DNA from: an uncultured Duganella sp.
GTDB taxonomy: Bacteria > Pseudomonadota > Gammaproteobacteria > Burkholderiales > Burkholderiaceae
DNA length: 16,516 nucleotides
Direction of reading: 5' to 3'
Assembly (NCBI GenBank): GCA_946482635.1
Contig: CAMLSG010000114.1
Coordinates: 1-16,516, forward strand
Shown here: one piece after another, positions 6,845 through 13,343 of the stretch
Position numbering within the stretch: position 1 is the stretch's first letter
Layout of the letters: each line of letters begins with the position of its first letter
Position numbers and translations under genes: made by a program
Notes under the pieces: model-generated
What the model was told of the DNA's origin: nothing
Seen by the model: the letters and a program-made list of their open reading frames with translations, nothing else
The model's database searches: none

Positions 6845-8284
6845 GTGCGGGCACCTTCAGAGAAAGGTAGAACAATGAAACCTGTGTTGATCAAGACTGT
6901 TCTGTCATTGGCTCTTTGCGCAGCACCGTTTGCGCAGGCGCAGAATTGCGGCAGCGGCGGCGGCGCCACCGTTTGCCTGAGTGCGAGCGGTACCGGCAGC
7001 GACGTTCGTTTGAGCTGGACCGTCAGCGGCAGCGTCAGCGGCCTGCAGGTATATCGCGATACCGATAGCGACCCGAATGGGCGCAGCCGCCTGGCAGTGC
7101 TGGGCAAGAGCGCAACCAGCTATACCGACAGCAGCGCGAGCCCGGGCACGGTGTATTGGTACTGGGTCAAGTTCAGCGCAGGCAGCGGGAGCTTCAACTC
7201 GGGTACGGCGCATGCGGTGCGCGTTGGCGTCATGCGCAACATGACCAGCATGCAGATGTCGGGGCAGATGGCGCCGGGTTGGAACCTGGGCAACACGCTG
7301 GAAGCGACCGGCTCCTACGTCTGGGGCAGCACCAATTTCAACGAAACGGCGTGGGGCAATCCAAAGGCCAACCAGGCCCTGTTCAACGGCATCAAGGCGG
7401 CGGGCTTCAAGAGCGTGCGCATTCCCGTCTCCTGGAAGCAGTACGCCGATGCCAACGACAATATCAGCCCGCAATGGATGGAGCGCGTGACCGAAGTGGT
7501 CAACTATGCCCACAATGCCGGCCTGGTGGCCATGATCAATATCCACTGGGATGGCGGCTGGATGCAGCCCACCTACGCGCAACAGGGAGTGGCCAACGCG
7601 CGGCTGACCAAGTTCTGGACCCAGATCGCCAACAACTTCAAGAATCACGACGACACCCTGCTGTTCGCCGGCACCAATGAAGTCATGGTCGATGGTAACT
7701 ACAACCCTCCGACCACGGAGTACTGCGACGTGCAAAAGGGCTTCAACCAGGCCTTTATTTCCGCAGTGCGCGCTACCGGCGGCAATAACAGCAGCCGCCA
7801 CCTGGTGGTGCAGGCATTTAACACCAACATCAACAACTCCATCAGCTGCAATGCAACCATGCCGAGCGACTGGACGGCGAACCGCATGATGATGGAGATC
7901 CACTACTACGATCCGTTCGACTTCACGCTGGATGCCAACAGCTCGTCGTGGAAGTGGGGCCAGGCCGCCAATCCGTCGGGCTGGGCCAACGAATCCTACA
8001 CCGATGGCCAGTTCCAGAAGATGAAGACCGGCTTTATCGACAAGGGCGTGCCGGTGCTGATGGGCGAGTATGCCGCCATCCTGCGCACCGAATACGATCC
8101 GGCCGGCACCTACCGCAAGATGTGGGACCAGTATATTACCCGTGCCGCCTTCACGCGCGGCATCGTGCCGATGTACTGGGATAACGGCTATACCGACAAC
8201 CACCAGATGGGCCTGTTTAACCGCAGCACCGGAGCGCAAGCCTTCCCTGACGTGATCAGCACGATTGTGAACGCCGCAAAATGA
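6845..8284 (+). CDS. Secreted GH5 endo-beta-1,4-glucanase (cellulase/xyloglucanase type) with Fn3-like domain
   Basis: 479 residues from GTG (469 from ATG 6875). The signal peptide core is MKPVLIKTVLSLALCAAPFAQA. Residues about 35-128 form a fibronectin-III-like beta-sandwich (VRLSWTVSGS, LQVYRDTDSD, VYWYWVKF). The GH5 barrel follows from about 140: GWNLGNTLEA, ETAWGNP, GFKSVRIPVSW, INIHWDGGW, the acid/base Glu279 in AGTNEV, HYYDP, and the nucleophile Glu408 in LMGEYA. The GWNLGNT/ETAWGNP pattern fits endoglucanase subfamilies such as GH5_4, known for cellulose, mixed-linkage glucan or xyloglucan cleavage; the subfamily is not certain. The acid/base motif is NEV instead of the usual NEP. Two starts are possible (see the ribosome-site entry). 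Its stop overlaps the next ATG by 4 nt. Confidence 0.9.
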   Translation: MRAPSEKGRTMKPVLIKTVLSLALCAAPFAQAQNCGSGGGATVCLSASGTGSDVRLSWTVSGSVSGLQVYRDTDSDPNGRSRLAVLGKSATSYTDSSASPGTVYWYWVKFSAGSGSFNSGTAHAVRVGVMRNMTSMQMSGQMAPGWNLGNTLEATGSYVWGSTNFNETAWGNPKANQALFNGIKAAGFKSVRIPVSWKQYADANDNISPQWMERVTEVVNYAHNAGLVAMINIHWDGGWMQPTYAQQGVANARLTKFWTQIANNFKNHDDTLLFAGTNEVMVDGNYNPPTTEYCDVQKGFNQAFISAVRATGGNNSSRHLVVQAFNTNINNSISCNATMPSDWTANRMMMEIHYYDPFDFTLDANSSSWKWGQAANPSGWANESYTDGQFQKMKTGFIDKGVPVLMGEYAAILRTEYDPAGTYRKMWDQYITRAAFTRGIVPMYWDNGYTDNHQMGLFNRSTGAQAFPDVISTIVNAAK

Positions 8285-9381
8285 AATCGCACTACCAAGT
8301 ACTGGACGGCCTGCGCGGCACTGCTGCTTTCAGCGTGTTCGCCTTCCACATCCTGGAGATGCTGGTGCCGAGCCTGGAGCAGAATCCGATGCGGCATACG
8401 CATCTCGCGGTGGATTTCTTCTTCGCGCTGTCCGGTTTCGTGCTGGGCCATGCGTACGATGGCCGCGGCCTGGCGCCGGCGCAGTTCTTTGCGCGGCGCC
8501 TGGTCCGCCTGCACCCGATGGTGGTGGTGGCGATGGTGGTGGGCCTGCTCGGCTACATGCTGGACCCGTTTGCCGGTGATGCGCAGAAGGTGGGCGTGGC
8601 CCTGTCGCCGGGCCGCCTGGCGCTGACCTTCGTACTGGGCCTTCTGCTGTTGCCGGCCGCGACCCTGCCCAATTACTTCGGCGAGACGCACCCGGTCAAC
8701 GGGCCGTCGTGGACCCTGTTCCAGGAGTACATCGCGAACATCCTGTTCGGGTTGTTCGCGGCGCGCCTGGGCCGCCGCCTGCACATCGTCCTGTGCGTTG
8801 CCAGTGCTGCCGTACTGCTGTGGACCGCGAAGAAATTCGGCAATCTGGGCTTTGGCTGGGGCTGGGACCACTTCTGGGTGGCGCCGGTACGGCTGGCTTG
8901 TCCCTTCCTGCTTGGCCTGCTGGTATACCGCATGCGGCTGCGCATCGCGCTGCCAAGCCCCTTCATCGCGCTGTCGCTGCTGCTGTTGCTGATGTTTGCA
9001 GCCCCCGGCTTCGGCGCGGCAAACTGGCTGTTCGAGTCGATGGCCGTGATCGTGATCTTCCCGCTGGTGCTGGCGGCCGGGGCCGGCTCGCGCCAACCGG
9101 AAGGCAGCGCAGGACCGGTGGCGCGCCTGGTGGGCGAGTTGTCTTATCCGGTTTATATTGTGCATTACCCGTTTATTTATGTTTTCGCGCACTGGATCTG
9201 GTCGACCCATCCGTCCAGAACCGCGCTGTCGATGGCCATCGTTGCAATGTATTGCGGCGTGACCCTGTTTGCGCTGGCGCTATCGCGCTGGTATGACAGG
9301 CCGCTGCGCGCCTGGCTGTCGCGAACCCTGTTTGAACGCCCGGCTGGCCAAGGCCAGCCGGGCGTTCAGCCAATGTTGTAA
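8281..9381 (+). CDS. Inner-membrane acyltransferase 3 family protein
   Basis: A 366-residue polytopic protein. It opens with YQVLDGLRGTAAFSVFAFH, the family signature with the putative catalytic His23, then HLAVDFFFALSGFVLGHAYD. About ten hydrophobic segments follow, including LALTFVLGLLLLPA and YPVYIVHYPFIYVFAHWIW near the end. Acyltransferase-3 proteins (OafA/NodX type) transfer acetyl or other acyl groups to extracytoplasmic glycans and small molecules; the acceptor here is unknown. ATG 8281 overlaps the GH5 stop (ATGA), so the two genes are translationally coupled. That is an unusual partnership for a secreted cellulase. The last 15 codons encode half of a strong hairpin (9334-9367). Confidence 0.85.
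   Translation: MKSHYQVLDGLRGTAAFSVFAFHILEMLVPSLEQNPMRHTHLAVDFFFALSGFVLGHAYDGRGLAPAQFFARRLVRLHPMVVVAMVVGLLGYMLDPFAGDAQKVGVALSPGRLALTFVLGLLLLPAATLPNYFGETHPVNGPSWTLFQEYIANILFGLFAARLGRRLHIVLCVASAAVLLWTAKKFGNLGFGWGWDHFWVAPVRLACPFLLGLLVYRMRLRIALPSPFIALSLLLLLMFAAPGFGAANWLFESMAVIVIFPLVLAAGAGSRQPEGSAGPVARLVGELSYPVYIVHYPFIYVFAHWIWSTHPSRTALSMAIVAMYCGVTLFALALSRWYDRPLRAWLSRTLFERPAGQGQPGVQPML
9334..9367. repeat. Perfect 16-bp inverted repeat inside the acyltransferase 3' end
   Basis: The left arm 9334-9349 (GAACGCCCGGCTGGCC) and right arm 9352-9367 are exact reverse complements separated by AA. RNA from either strand would form a very stable hairpin. No U-tract follows on either strand, so it is not a canonical intrinsic terminator; it could protect a 3' end or pause polymerase. 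Confidence 0.8.
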
Positions 9382-9394
9382 CCTGTAGTCTCCT

Positions 9395-9414
9395 CTACCT
9401 TTTCCGGTAGTTTT
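9395..9414 (+). promoter_or_regulatory. Small hairpin followed by T4, upstream of the GH3 terminator
   Basis: CTACC (9395-9399) pairs with GGTAG (9406-9410) and is followed by TTTT. GTAG at 9385-9388 could instead pair with CTAC 9395-9398, giving mutually exclusive structures. The stems are short, so a regulatory switch is only a suggestion. Confidence 0.3.
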
Positions 9415-9415
9415 C

Positions 9416-9441
9416 GGGGCGGCCGCGGCCGCCCCTTTTTT
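9416..9441 (+). terminator. Intrinsic terminator just before the GH3 gene
   Basis: The 20-bp GC-only palindrome at 9416-9435 (GGGGCGGC, CGCG loop, GCCGCCCC) is followed directly by T6 (9436-9441). This is a textbook rho-independent terminator on the plus strand. It ends the GH5-acyltransferase transcript. It sits 2 nt from the GH3 ribosome binding site (9444-9449), so the GH3 message must read through it or start inside it. Confidence 0.85.
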
Positions 9442-9451
9442 CGAGGAAGCG

Positions 9452-11692
9452 ATGAAATTGAAGAAAACGATCAGTCTCCTGTCCGCCGCCGTGGCAATGT
9501 GCTGCGGTACTGCGCTGGCCGCGCCTGATGGCAAACCGTGGATGAATGCACAGCTGGGTGCGGCGGAACGCGCCAGCCTGGCTGTCAAGGAAATGACCCT
9601 GGATGAGAAGCTGAAGCTGGTGTTCGGCTACATGGGCGCCGACATGGAGCACAAGAAGTACAAGCGTCCCGAAGAGTCGCACGTGCAATCGGCCGGCTTC
9701 GTGTATGGCGTGCCGCGGCTGGGCATCCCGAACTTGTGGGAAACCGACGCAGGCATCGGCGTGGCCAGCCAGGCCGGACCGCACGCGCGTCCGGGCACTG
9801 CATTGCCGTCGGGCCTGAACACGGCGGCCACCTGGGACCTGCAGACCGCCTTCGCCGGCGGCGCCATGATCGGGGCGGAAGCGCGCGGCTACGGCTTCAA
9901 CGTGCTGCTGGCCGGCGGCGTGAACCTGATGCGCGATCCGCGCAATGGCCGCAATTTCGAATACGGCGGCGAAGATCCGCTCCTGGCGGGCAAGATGGTG
10001 GGTGCCCAGATCAAGGGCATCCAGTCGCAGCGCGTGGTATCGACCCTGAAGCACTTTGCGCTGAACGACCAGGAAACCGGCCGCACCACCCTGAACGTGA
10101 ATATCGACGACCAGTCGGCCCGCATGTCGGACCTGCTGGCCCTGCAGATCGCCAAGGAAGAGGGCAATCCCGGCGCCGTCATGTGCTCCTATAACCGCGT
10201 CAACGGCGTGTACGCCTGCGAAAGCAATTACCTGCTGACCGAGGTGCTGAAGAAGGACTGGGGCTTCAAGGGCTGGGTGATGTCGGACTGGGGCGCGACC
10301 CACAGCACGATCCCGGCAGCCAATGCGGGCCTGGACCAGCAATCGGGCATGCCATTCGACCTGGCCGACTATTTCGGCCCGCCGCTGAAAGAAGCCGTGA
10401 TGAACGGCTGGGTGCCGCAAGCCCGCCTGGACGACATGGCGCGCCGCGTGCTGCACGCCATGTTCGAACACGGGGTGGTGGACCATCCGGTGAAGGCTGA
10501 ACCGGACAAAATCGACTTCAATGCGCATGCCGCAGTGTCGCTCAAGGATGCGCAGGAAGGCATGGTGCTGCTGAAGAACAGCGGCGCCGTGCTGCCGCTG
10601 GATAAGTCGGTCAAGCGCGTTGCCGTGATCGGCGGTTATGCCGACAAGGGTGTGCTTGCCGGCGGCGGTTCTTCGCTGGTATATCCGGCCGGCGGCAACG
10701 CGGTGCCGGGCATGGAACCGAAGACCTGGCCAGGCCCGGTGATGGTCTACCCGTCCTCGCCGCTGAAAGCGATCCAGAAGCGCTTGCCGTCGGCTACCGT
10801 GTCTTTCGCCGATGGCGCAGACAAGGCGGCAGCGGCCAAGCTGGCGCAGGAAAGCGATGTGGTGCTGCTGTTCGCGACCCAGTGGACCGGCGAAGCCTTC
10901 GACGTGCCGAACTTGTCGCTGCCGAATAAACAGGACGAATTGATCGCGGCGGTGGCTGCGGCCAACCCGAAAACCGTCGTCGTGCTGGAAACGGGCGGCC
11001 CGGTGACCATGCCATGGCTGCCGAAAGTGCCGGCCGTGCTGGAAGCCTGGTACCCGGGCACCAGCGGCGGCGAAGCGATCGCCAGCGTGCTGTTTGGCGA
11101 AGTCAATCCGTCCGGCCACCTGCCCGCCACCTTCCCGGCTTCGGACGCACAGTTGCCGCGTCCGGCCTTGGATGGCTATCCGGAAGTGGAGAACAAGCGT
11201 TTCGAGGTCCACTACGGCGAAGGCGCGGCGGTGGGCTACAAATGGTTCGACCGGAAGGGCCTGAAGCCGCTGTTCCCGTTCGGCCATGGCCTGTCGTATT
11301 CCGAGTTCGGCTTCTCCGGCCTGTCGGCCAGCGTGAAGGACGGGGTGCTGCAAGCCTCGTTCACGGTGAAGAACACCGGCAAGCGCGCCGGCAAGGAAGT
11401 GGCCCAGGTCTATGTCGCCCCACTGAAAGCCAAATGGGAGGCGCCGAAGCGCCTGGCTGGCTTCCAGAAGGTCGACCTGCAGCCGGGCGCCGAAACCAGG
11501 GCTTCCGTCACGGTCGATCCGCGCCTGCTGGCCATGTACGACTCGGCCAGCAAGACCTGGAAGGTCGCCAAAGGTGATTACACAATTATCCTGGCAGCCG
11601 ATGCGGCCGGAGACAAGGCGCAGAGCACGCTGGTGCACCTGGAGGCTGCCGCCTATGATGTGAACGGCAAGCCACTGCGCCAGGCGCGCTAA
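9452..11692 (+). CDS. Secreted GH3 beta-glucosidase/beta-xylosidase
   Basis: A 746-residue protein with signal peptide MKLKKTISLLSAAVAMCCGTALA. The GH3 N-terminal barrel spans about 45-345: WETDAGIGVA, GVNLMRDPRNGRNFEYGGEDP, STLKHFALNDQE, and the nucleophile Asp279 in VMSDWGA. The GH3 C-terminal domain runs from about 365 to 570 (EGMVLLKNSGAVLPL), with Glu481 in TGEAFDVPNLSLP a candidate acid/base and PGTSGGEAIASVLFGEVNPSGHLPATFP typical of the family. A C-terminal Fn3-like domain covers about 625-715. It lacks the ExoP-type extra domain. It cleaves terminal beta-glucosyl or beta-xylosyl residues from oligosaccharides made by the GH5 enzyme; glucose versus xylose specificity cannot be assigned. 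AGGAAG lies 2 nt before ATG 9452 (AGGA core 9444-9447). A terminator lies directly upstream. Confidence 0.92.
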   Translation: MKLKKTISLLSAAVAMCCGTALAAPDGKPWMNAQLGAAERASLAVKEMTLDEKLKLVFGYMGADMEHKKYKRPEESHVQSAGFVYGVPRLGIPNLWETDAGIGVASQAGPHARPGTALPSGLNTAATWDLQTAFAGGAMIGAEARGYGFNVLLAGGVNLMRDPRNGRNFEYGGEDPLLAGKMVGAQIKGIQSQRVVSTLKHFALNDQETGRTTLNVNIDDQSARMSDLLALQIAKEEGNPGAVMCSYNRVNGVYACESNYLLTEVLKKDWGFKGWVMSDWGATHSTIPAANAGLDQQSGMPFDLADYFGPPLKEAVMNGWVPQARLDDMARRVLHAMFEHGVVDHPVKAEPDKIDFNAHAAVSLKDAQEGMVLLKNSGAVLPLDKSVKRVAVIGGYADKGVLAGGGSSLVYPAGGNAVPGMEPKTWPGPVMVYPSSPLKAIQKRLPSATVSFADGADKAAAAKLAQESDVVLLFATQWTGEAFDVPNLSLPNKQDELIAAVAAANPKTVVVLETGGPVTMPWLPKVPAVLEAWYPGTSGGEAIASVLFGEVNPSGHLPATFPASDAQLPRPALDGYPEVENKRFEVHYGEGAAVGYKWFDRKGLKPLFPFGHGLSYSEFGFSGLSASVKDGVLQASFTVKNTGKRAGKEVAQVYVAPLKAKWEAPKRLAGFQKVDLQPGAETRASVTVDPRLLAMYDSASKTWKVAKGDYTIILAADAAGDKAQSTLVHLEAAAYDVNGKPLRQAR

Positions 11693-11693
11693 G

Positions 11694-11722
11694 GGCAGGG
11701 TGGGGCGAGCGTGCCCCCCTTT
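11694..11722 (+). terminator. Possible weak terminator after GH3
   Basis: GGGGC (11702-11706) can pair with GCCCC (11713-11717), followed by CC and TTT (11720-11722). The stem is short and the T-run brief, so termination may be partial and allow read-through into the regulator gene. Confidence 0.4.
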
Positions 11723-11725
11723 CAC

Positions 11726-11791
11726 TGGTTGAACTGTTATGATGCAACGAGCAAGCCCGGCAAGAGGCATTGCGACGAGACAGTTCAACCA
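11726..11791. promoter_or_regulatory. 12-bp inverted repeat in the leader of the membrane AraC gene (candidate operator)
   Basis: TGGTTGAACTGT (11726-11737) is repeated in inverse as ACAGTTCAACCA (11780-11791), with 42 bp between. A -10-like TATGAT (11738-11743) abuts the left arm. Spaced, inverted half-sites next to a regulator gene are typical of operators, including looping AraC-type sites, so autoregulation is plausible. An mRNA stem with a long loop is the alternative. No further copy was noticed in the window by eye. Confidence 0.45.
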
Positions 11792-11802
11792 ATCCGAACA
11801 TA

Positions 11803-13020
11803 ATGCAACAGTTTTTTAAGAAGGCGCTGCTGGCGCTGATCGGCCTCGTGATCGGGGACGCCTTGCTGGCATCATTCCTGTTCTACCAGAGCTATTTGTC
11901 TGTTGCGCTGGTACCTGCACCCAAGGCTGGCGCGGGCTGGCATTACATGACTAATTCGGATGTGGAAATGGGCGGCACGTCAACCGTTGCGATTGCCGTC
12001 CCCCAGCACGGGCAACTGCGCTACGAATTCAAATTGACCGAGGTCGGCAAATACCCGTTCGCCTCCGCAGGCCTGGTGCTGCACGACTCCAAAGGCCGGC
12101 TGGCCCTGGTGGATTGGTCAAAATATTCCGATATCACTTTCCTGGCCAAATGCGCGCCGGCCAATTCGATGGTTTTCAGCGTGTCCACCTTCGACCCAAA
12201 GGTCTCCAGGGTGGGAGAGTTCCTGACTTACCGTTCGCCGGGGACCTACTTTTCGTGCAATGAGCGCGGCGTGCCGGTTTCGCTGGACCTGACGCGCCTG
12301 ACCATTCCCGATTGGTGGTTCTACACCGTCAAGCTGGACCTGTCGCACCAGGGGTATGAATTGACCAAGGTGGCCAAATTCATATTCGGCACCAGCAGCC
12401 AGAGCCCGATGAACGTCGCCTCCAGCCTGGAAATCAGCGAACTGGAACTGCACGGCCGCGATTACCGCTACATCGCCGCACTGGTCGTGATGCTGTTGGC
12501 CAGCTGGGCTGCTTTTGCATGGTGGTTTTTCCGCGCCCATTCGCTGGCCTTGACAGCCAGCCTGAATTCACGGATGAAAAAAGACCTGCCGCTGGTCGCC
12601 TATCGGCAATTAACCCTGGAACCATATAAGGATAAAGAAAAGGCCACGGTGCTGCGATATATTGCCACCAATTATACGAATACTGAACTTGACTTGGAAT
12701 CCGTGGTTTCGGCAACCGGCACCAATCGCAATAAAGTCAACGAGCTTTTAAAAACGGAACTCGGCATGACATTTACCAGTTACCTGAATAAATTGCGGCT
12801 GACCGAGGCTGCCAGGTTATTGGCGGAGAAAAGCGGCGCCGCGATCGCAGAAATTGCCTATTCGGTTGGTTATTCCAACGTTTCCTACTTCAATAAGCTG
12901 TTCAAGGAAGAATACGGCTGCACGCCGAAATCCTTCCGCTTGCTGGCAAGCCAGCAGGAAGCAACGTGCGACGCGACACCCGCCGACGCGCCGCCCGCTT
13001 CCGCCACAGAACCCGGCTGA
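11803..13020 (+). CDS. Membrane-spanning AraC-family regulator with periplasmic CBM11/CIA30-like sensor domain
   Basis: 405 residues from ATG 11803 (416 from TTG 11770). TM1 is at about residues 8-33 (ALLALIGLVIGDALLASFLF). The periplasmic region, about 40-220, has SDVEMGGTSTVAI, YPFASAGLVL and DWSKYSDITFLAKCA, a pattern like the galactose-binding-like folds of CBM11 and CIA30; it holds two cysteines (KCAPA, FSCNE) that may bond. TM2 is at about 223-243 (YIAALVVMLLASWAAFAWWFF). The cytoplasmic C-terminus has two HTH motifs of AraC type (LDLESVVSATGTNRNKVNELL; IAEIAYSVGYSNVSYFNKLFKEEYGCTPKSFR). It probably senses a glycan in the periplasm and controls nearby hydrolases. TTG 11770 has AAGAGG too close (2 nt) and its codons overlap the inverted repeat, so ATG 11803 is preferred although its ribosome site is poor. 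Confidence 0.85.
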   Translation: MQQFFKKALLALIGLVIGDALLASFLFYQSYLSVALVPAPKAGAGWHYMTNSDVEMGGTSTVAIAVPQHGQLRYEFKLTEVGKYPFASAGLVLHDSKGRLALVDWSKYSDITFLAKCAPANSMVFSVSTFDPKVSRVGEFLTYRSPGTYFSCNERGVPVSLDLTRLTIPDWWFYTVKLDLSHQGYELTKVAKFIFGTSSQSPMNVASSLEISELELHGRDYRYIAALVVMLLASWAAFAWWFFRAHSLALTASLNSRMKKDLPLVAYRQLTLEPYKDKEKATVLRYIATNYTNTELDLESVVSATGTNRNKVNELLKTELGMTFTSYLNKLRLTEAARLLAEKSGAAIAEIAYSVGYSNVSYFNKLFKEEYGCTPKSFRLLASQQEATCDATPADAPPASATEPG

Positions 13021-13343
13021 TGCGCTTGCACTCCCTGCAGGACTAATCGCATTTTTTGCATTTTGATAGAAATTTCCCTGTGGGCGTTACCGCCTGTGGT
13101 GTGCTTCCTCCTATGCTTGGGGCAATGGTGGCTTAGCTTCCGCTACCCACTGTTATAGAGAACCGTTCAATACTGAAGTAAGACCGGGGGTGCACGACGC
13201 CACCCGGCTATACGGAGACACCATGAAGAACACCATGCGCGGCATTTCTGCCATTTCGCGTCCCTGCATATTCAAAGCGCTACAAGTAAGCGGCAATCGC
13301 CATTTGTTTGCATTCCATTGAAACCTGTCTGGGAATGGCGATC
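13021..13343 (+). promoter_or_regulatory. Leader and promoter region of the XylR-type gene
   Basis: A 323-bp stretch with no sizeable gene. It contains TATAGA (13154-13159), a reasonable -10 without a convincing -35, and an imperfect GC hairpin (CCGGG 13184-13188 / CCCGG 13203-13207). It also has a short ORF at 13223-13321 and a palindrome-centred TTCAAAGCGCTACAAG (13271-13286), whose AGCGCT core resembles LacI-type operator centres. AGCGCT also appears in coding regions here, so that match is weak. A T-rich stretch (13051-13075) follows the preceding gene with no convincing hairpin. Confidence 0.35.
13223..13321 (+). CDS. Possible 32-residue leader peptide upstream of the XylR-type gene
   Basis: ATG 13223 is preceded by GGAG (13214-13217) at 5 nt and opens a 32-codon frame beginning MKNTMRGISAISRPC and ending at TGA 13319-13321, 22 nt before the regulator's ATG. 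No family is recognised. The good ribosome site and position suggest a leader peptide or upstream ORF, but at this length chance is quite possible. Confidence 0.25.
   Translation: MKNTMRGISAISRPCIFKALQVSGNRHLFAFH

Noticed and set aside
6905..8239. Minus-strand ORF opposite GH5
   Set aside because: Shadow of the GH5 reading frame; repetitive Val/Gly/His composition without motifs.
9395..11788. Very long minus-strand ORF (about 797 codons) opposite GH3
   Set aside because: It is antisense to a complete, motif-rich GH3 gene; its translation is rich in His/Arg/Ala/Gly with no recognisable motifs, as expected from codon bias in GC-rich DNA.
11770..11802. TTG 11770 as the start of the membrane AraC gene
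   Set aside because: The AAGAGG is only 2 nt away, the extra codons cross the inverted-repeat arm, and the added residues are polar ahead of a standard TM start at ATG 11803; not fully excluded.
13271..13286. TTCAAAGCGCTACAAG as a definite XylR/LacI-type operator
   Set aside because: Only the AGCGCT core is palindromic and that hexamer also appears in coding sequence here; kept only as a weak note in the leader region.
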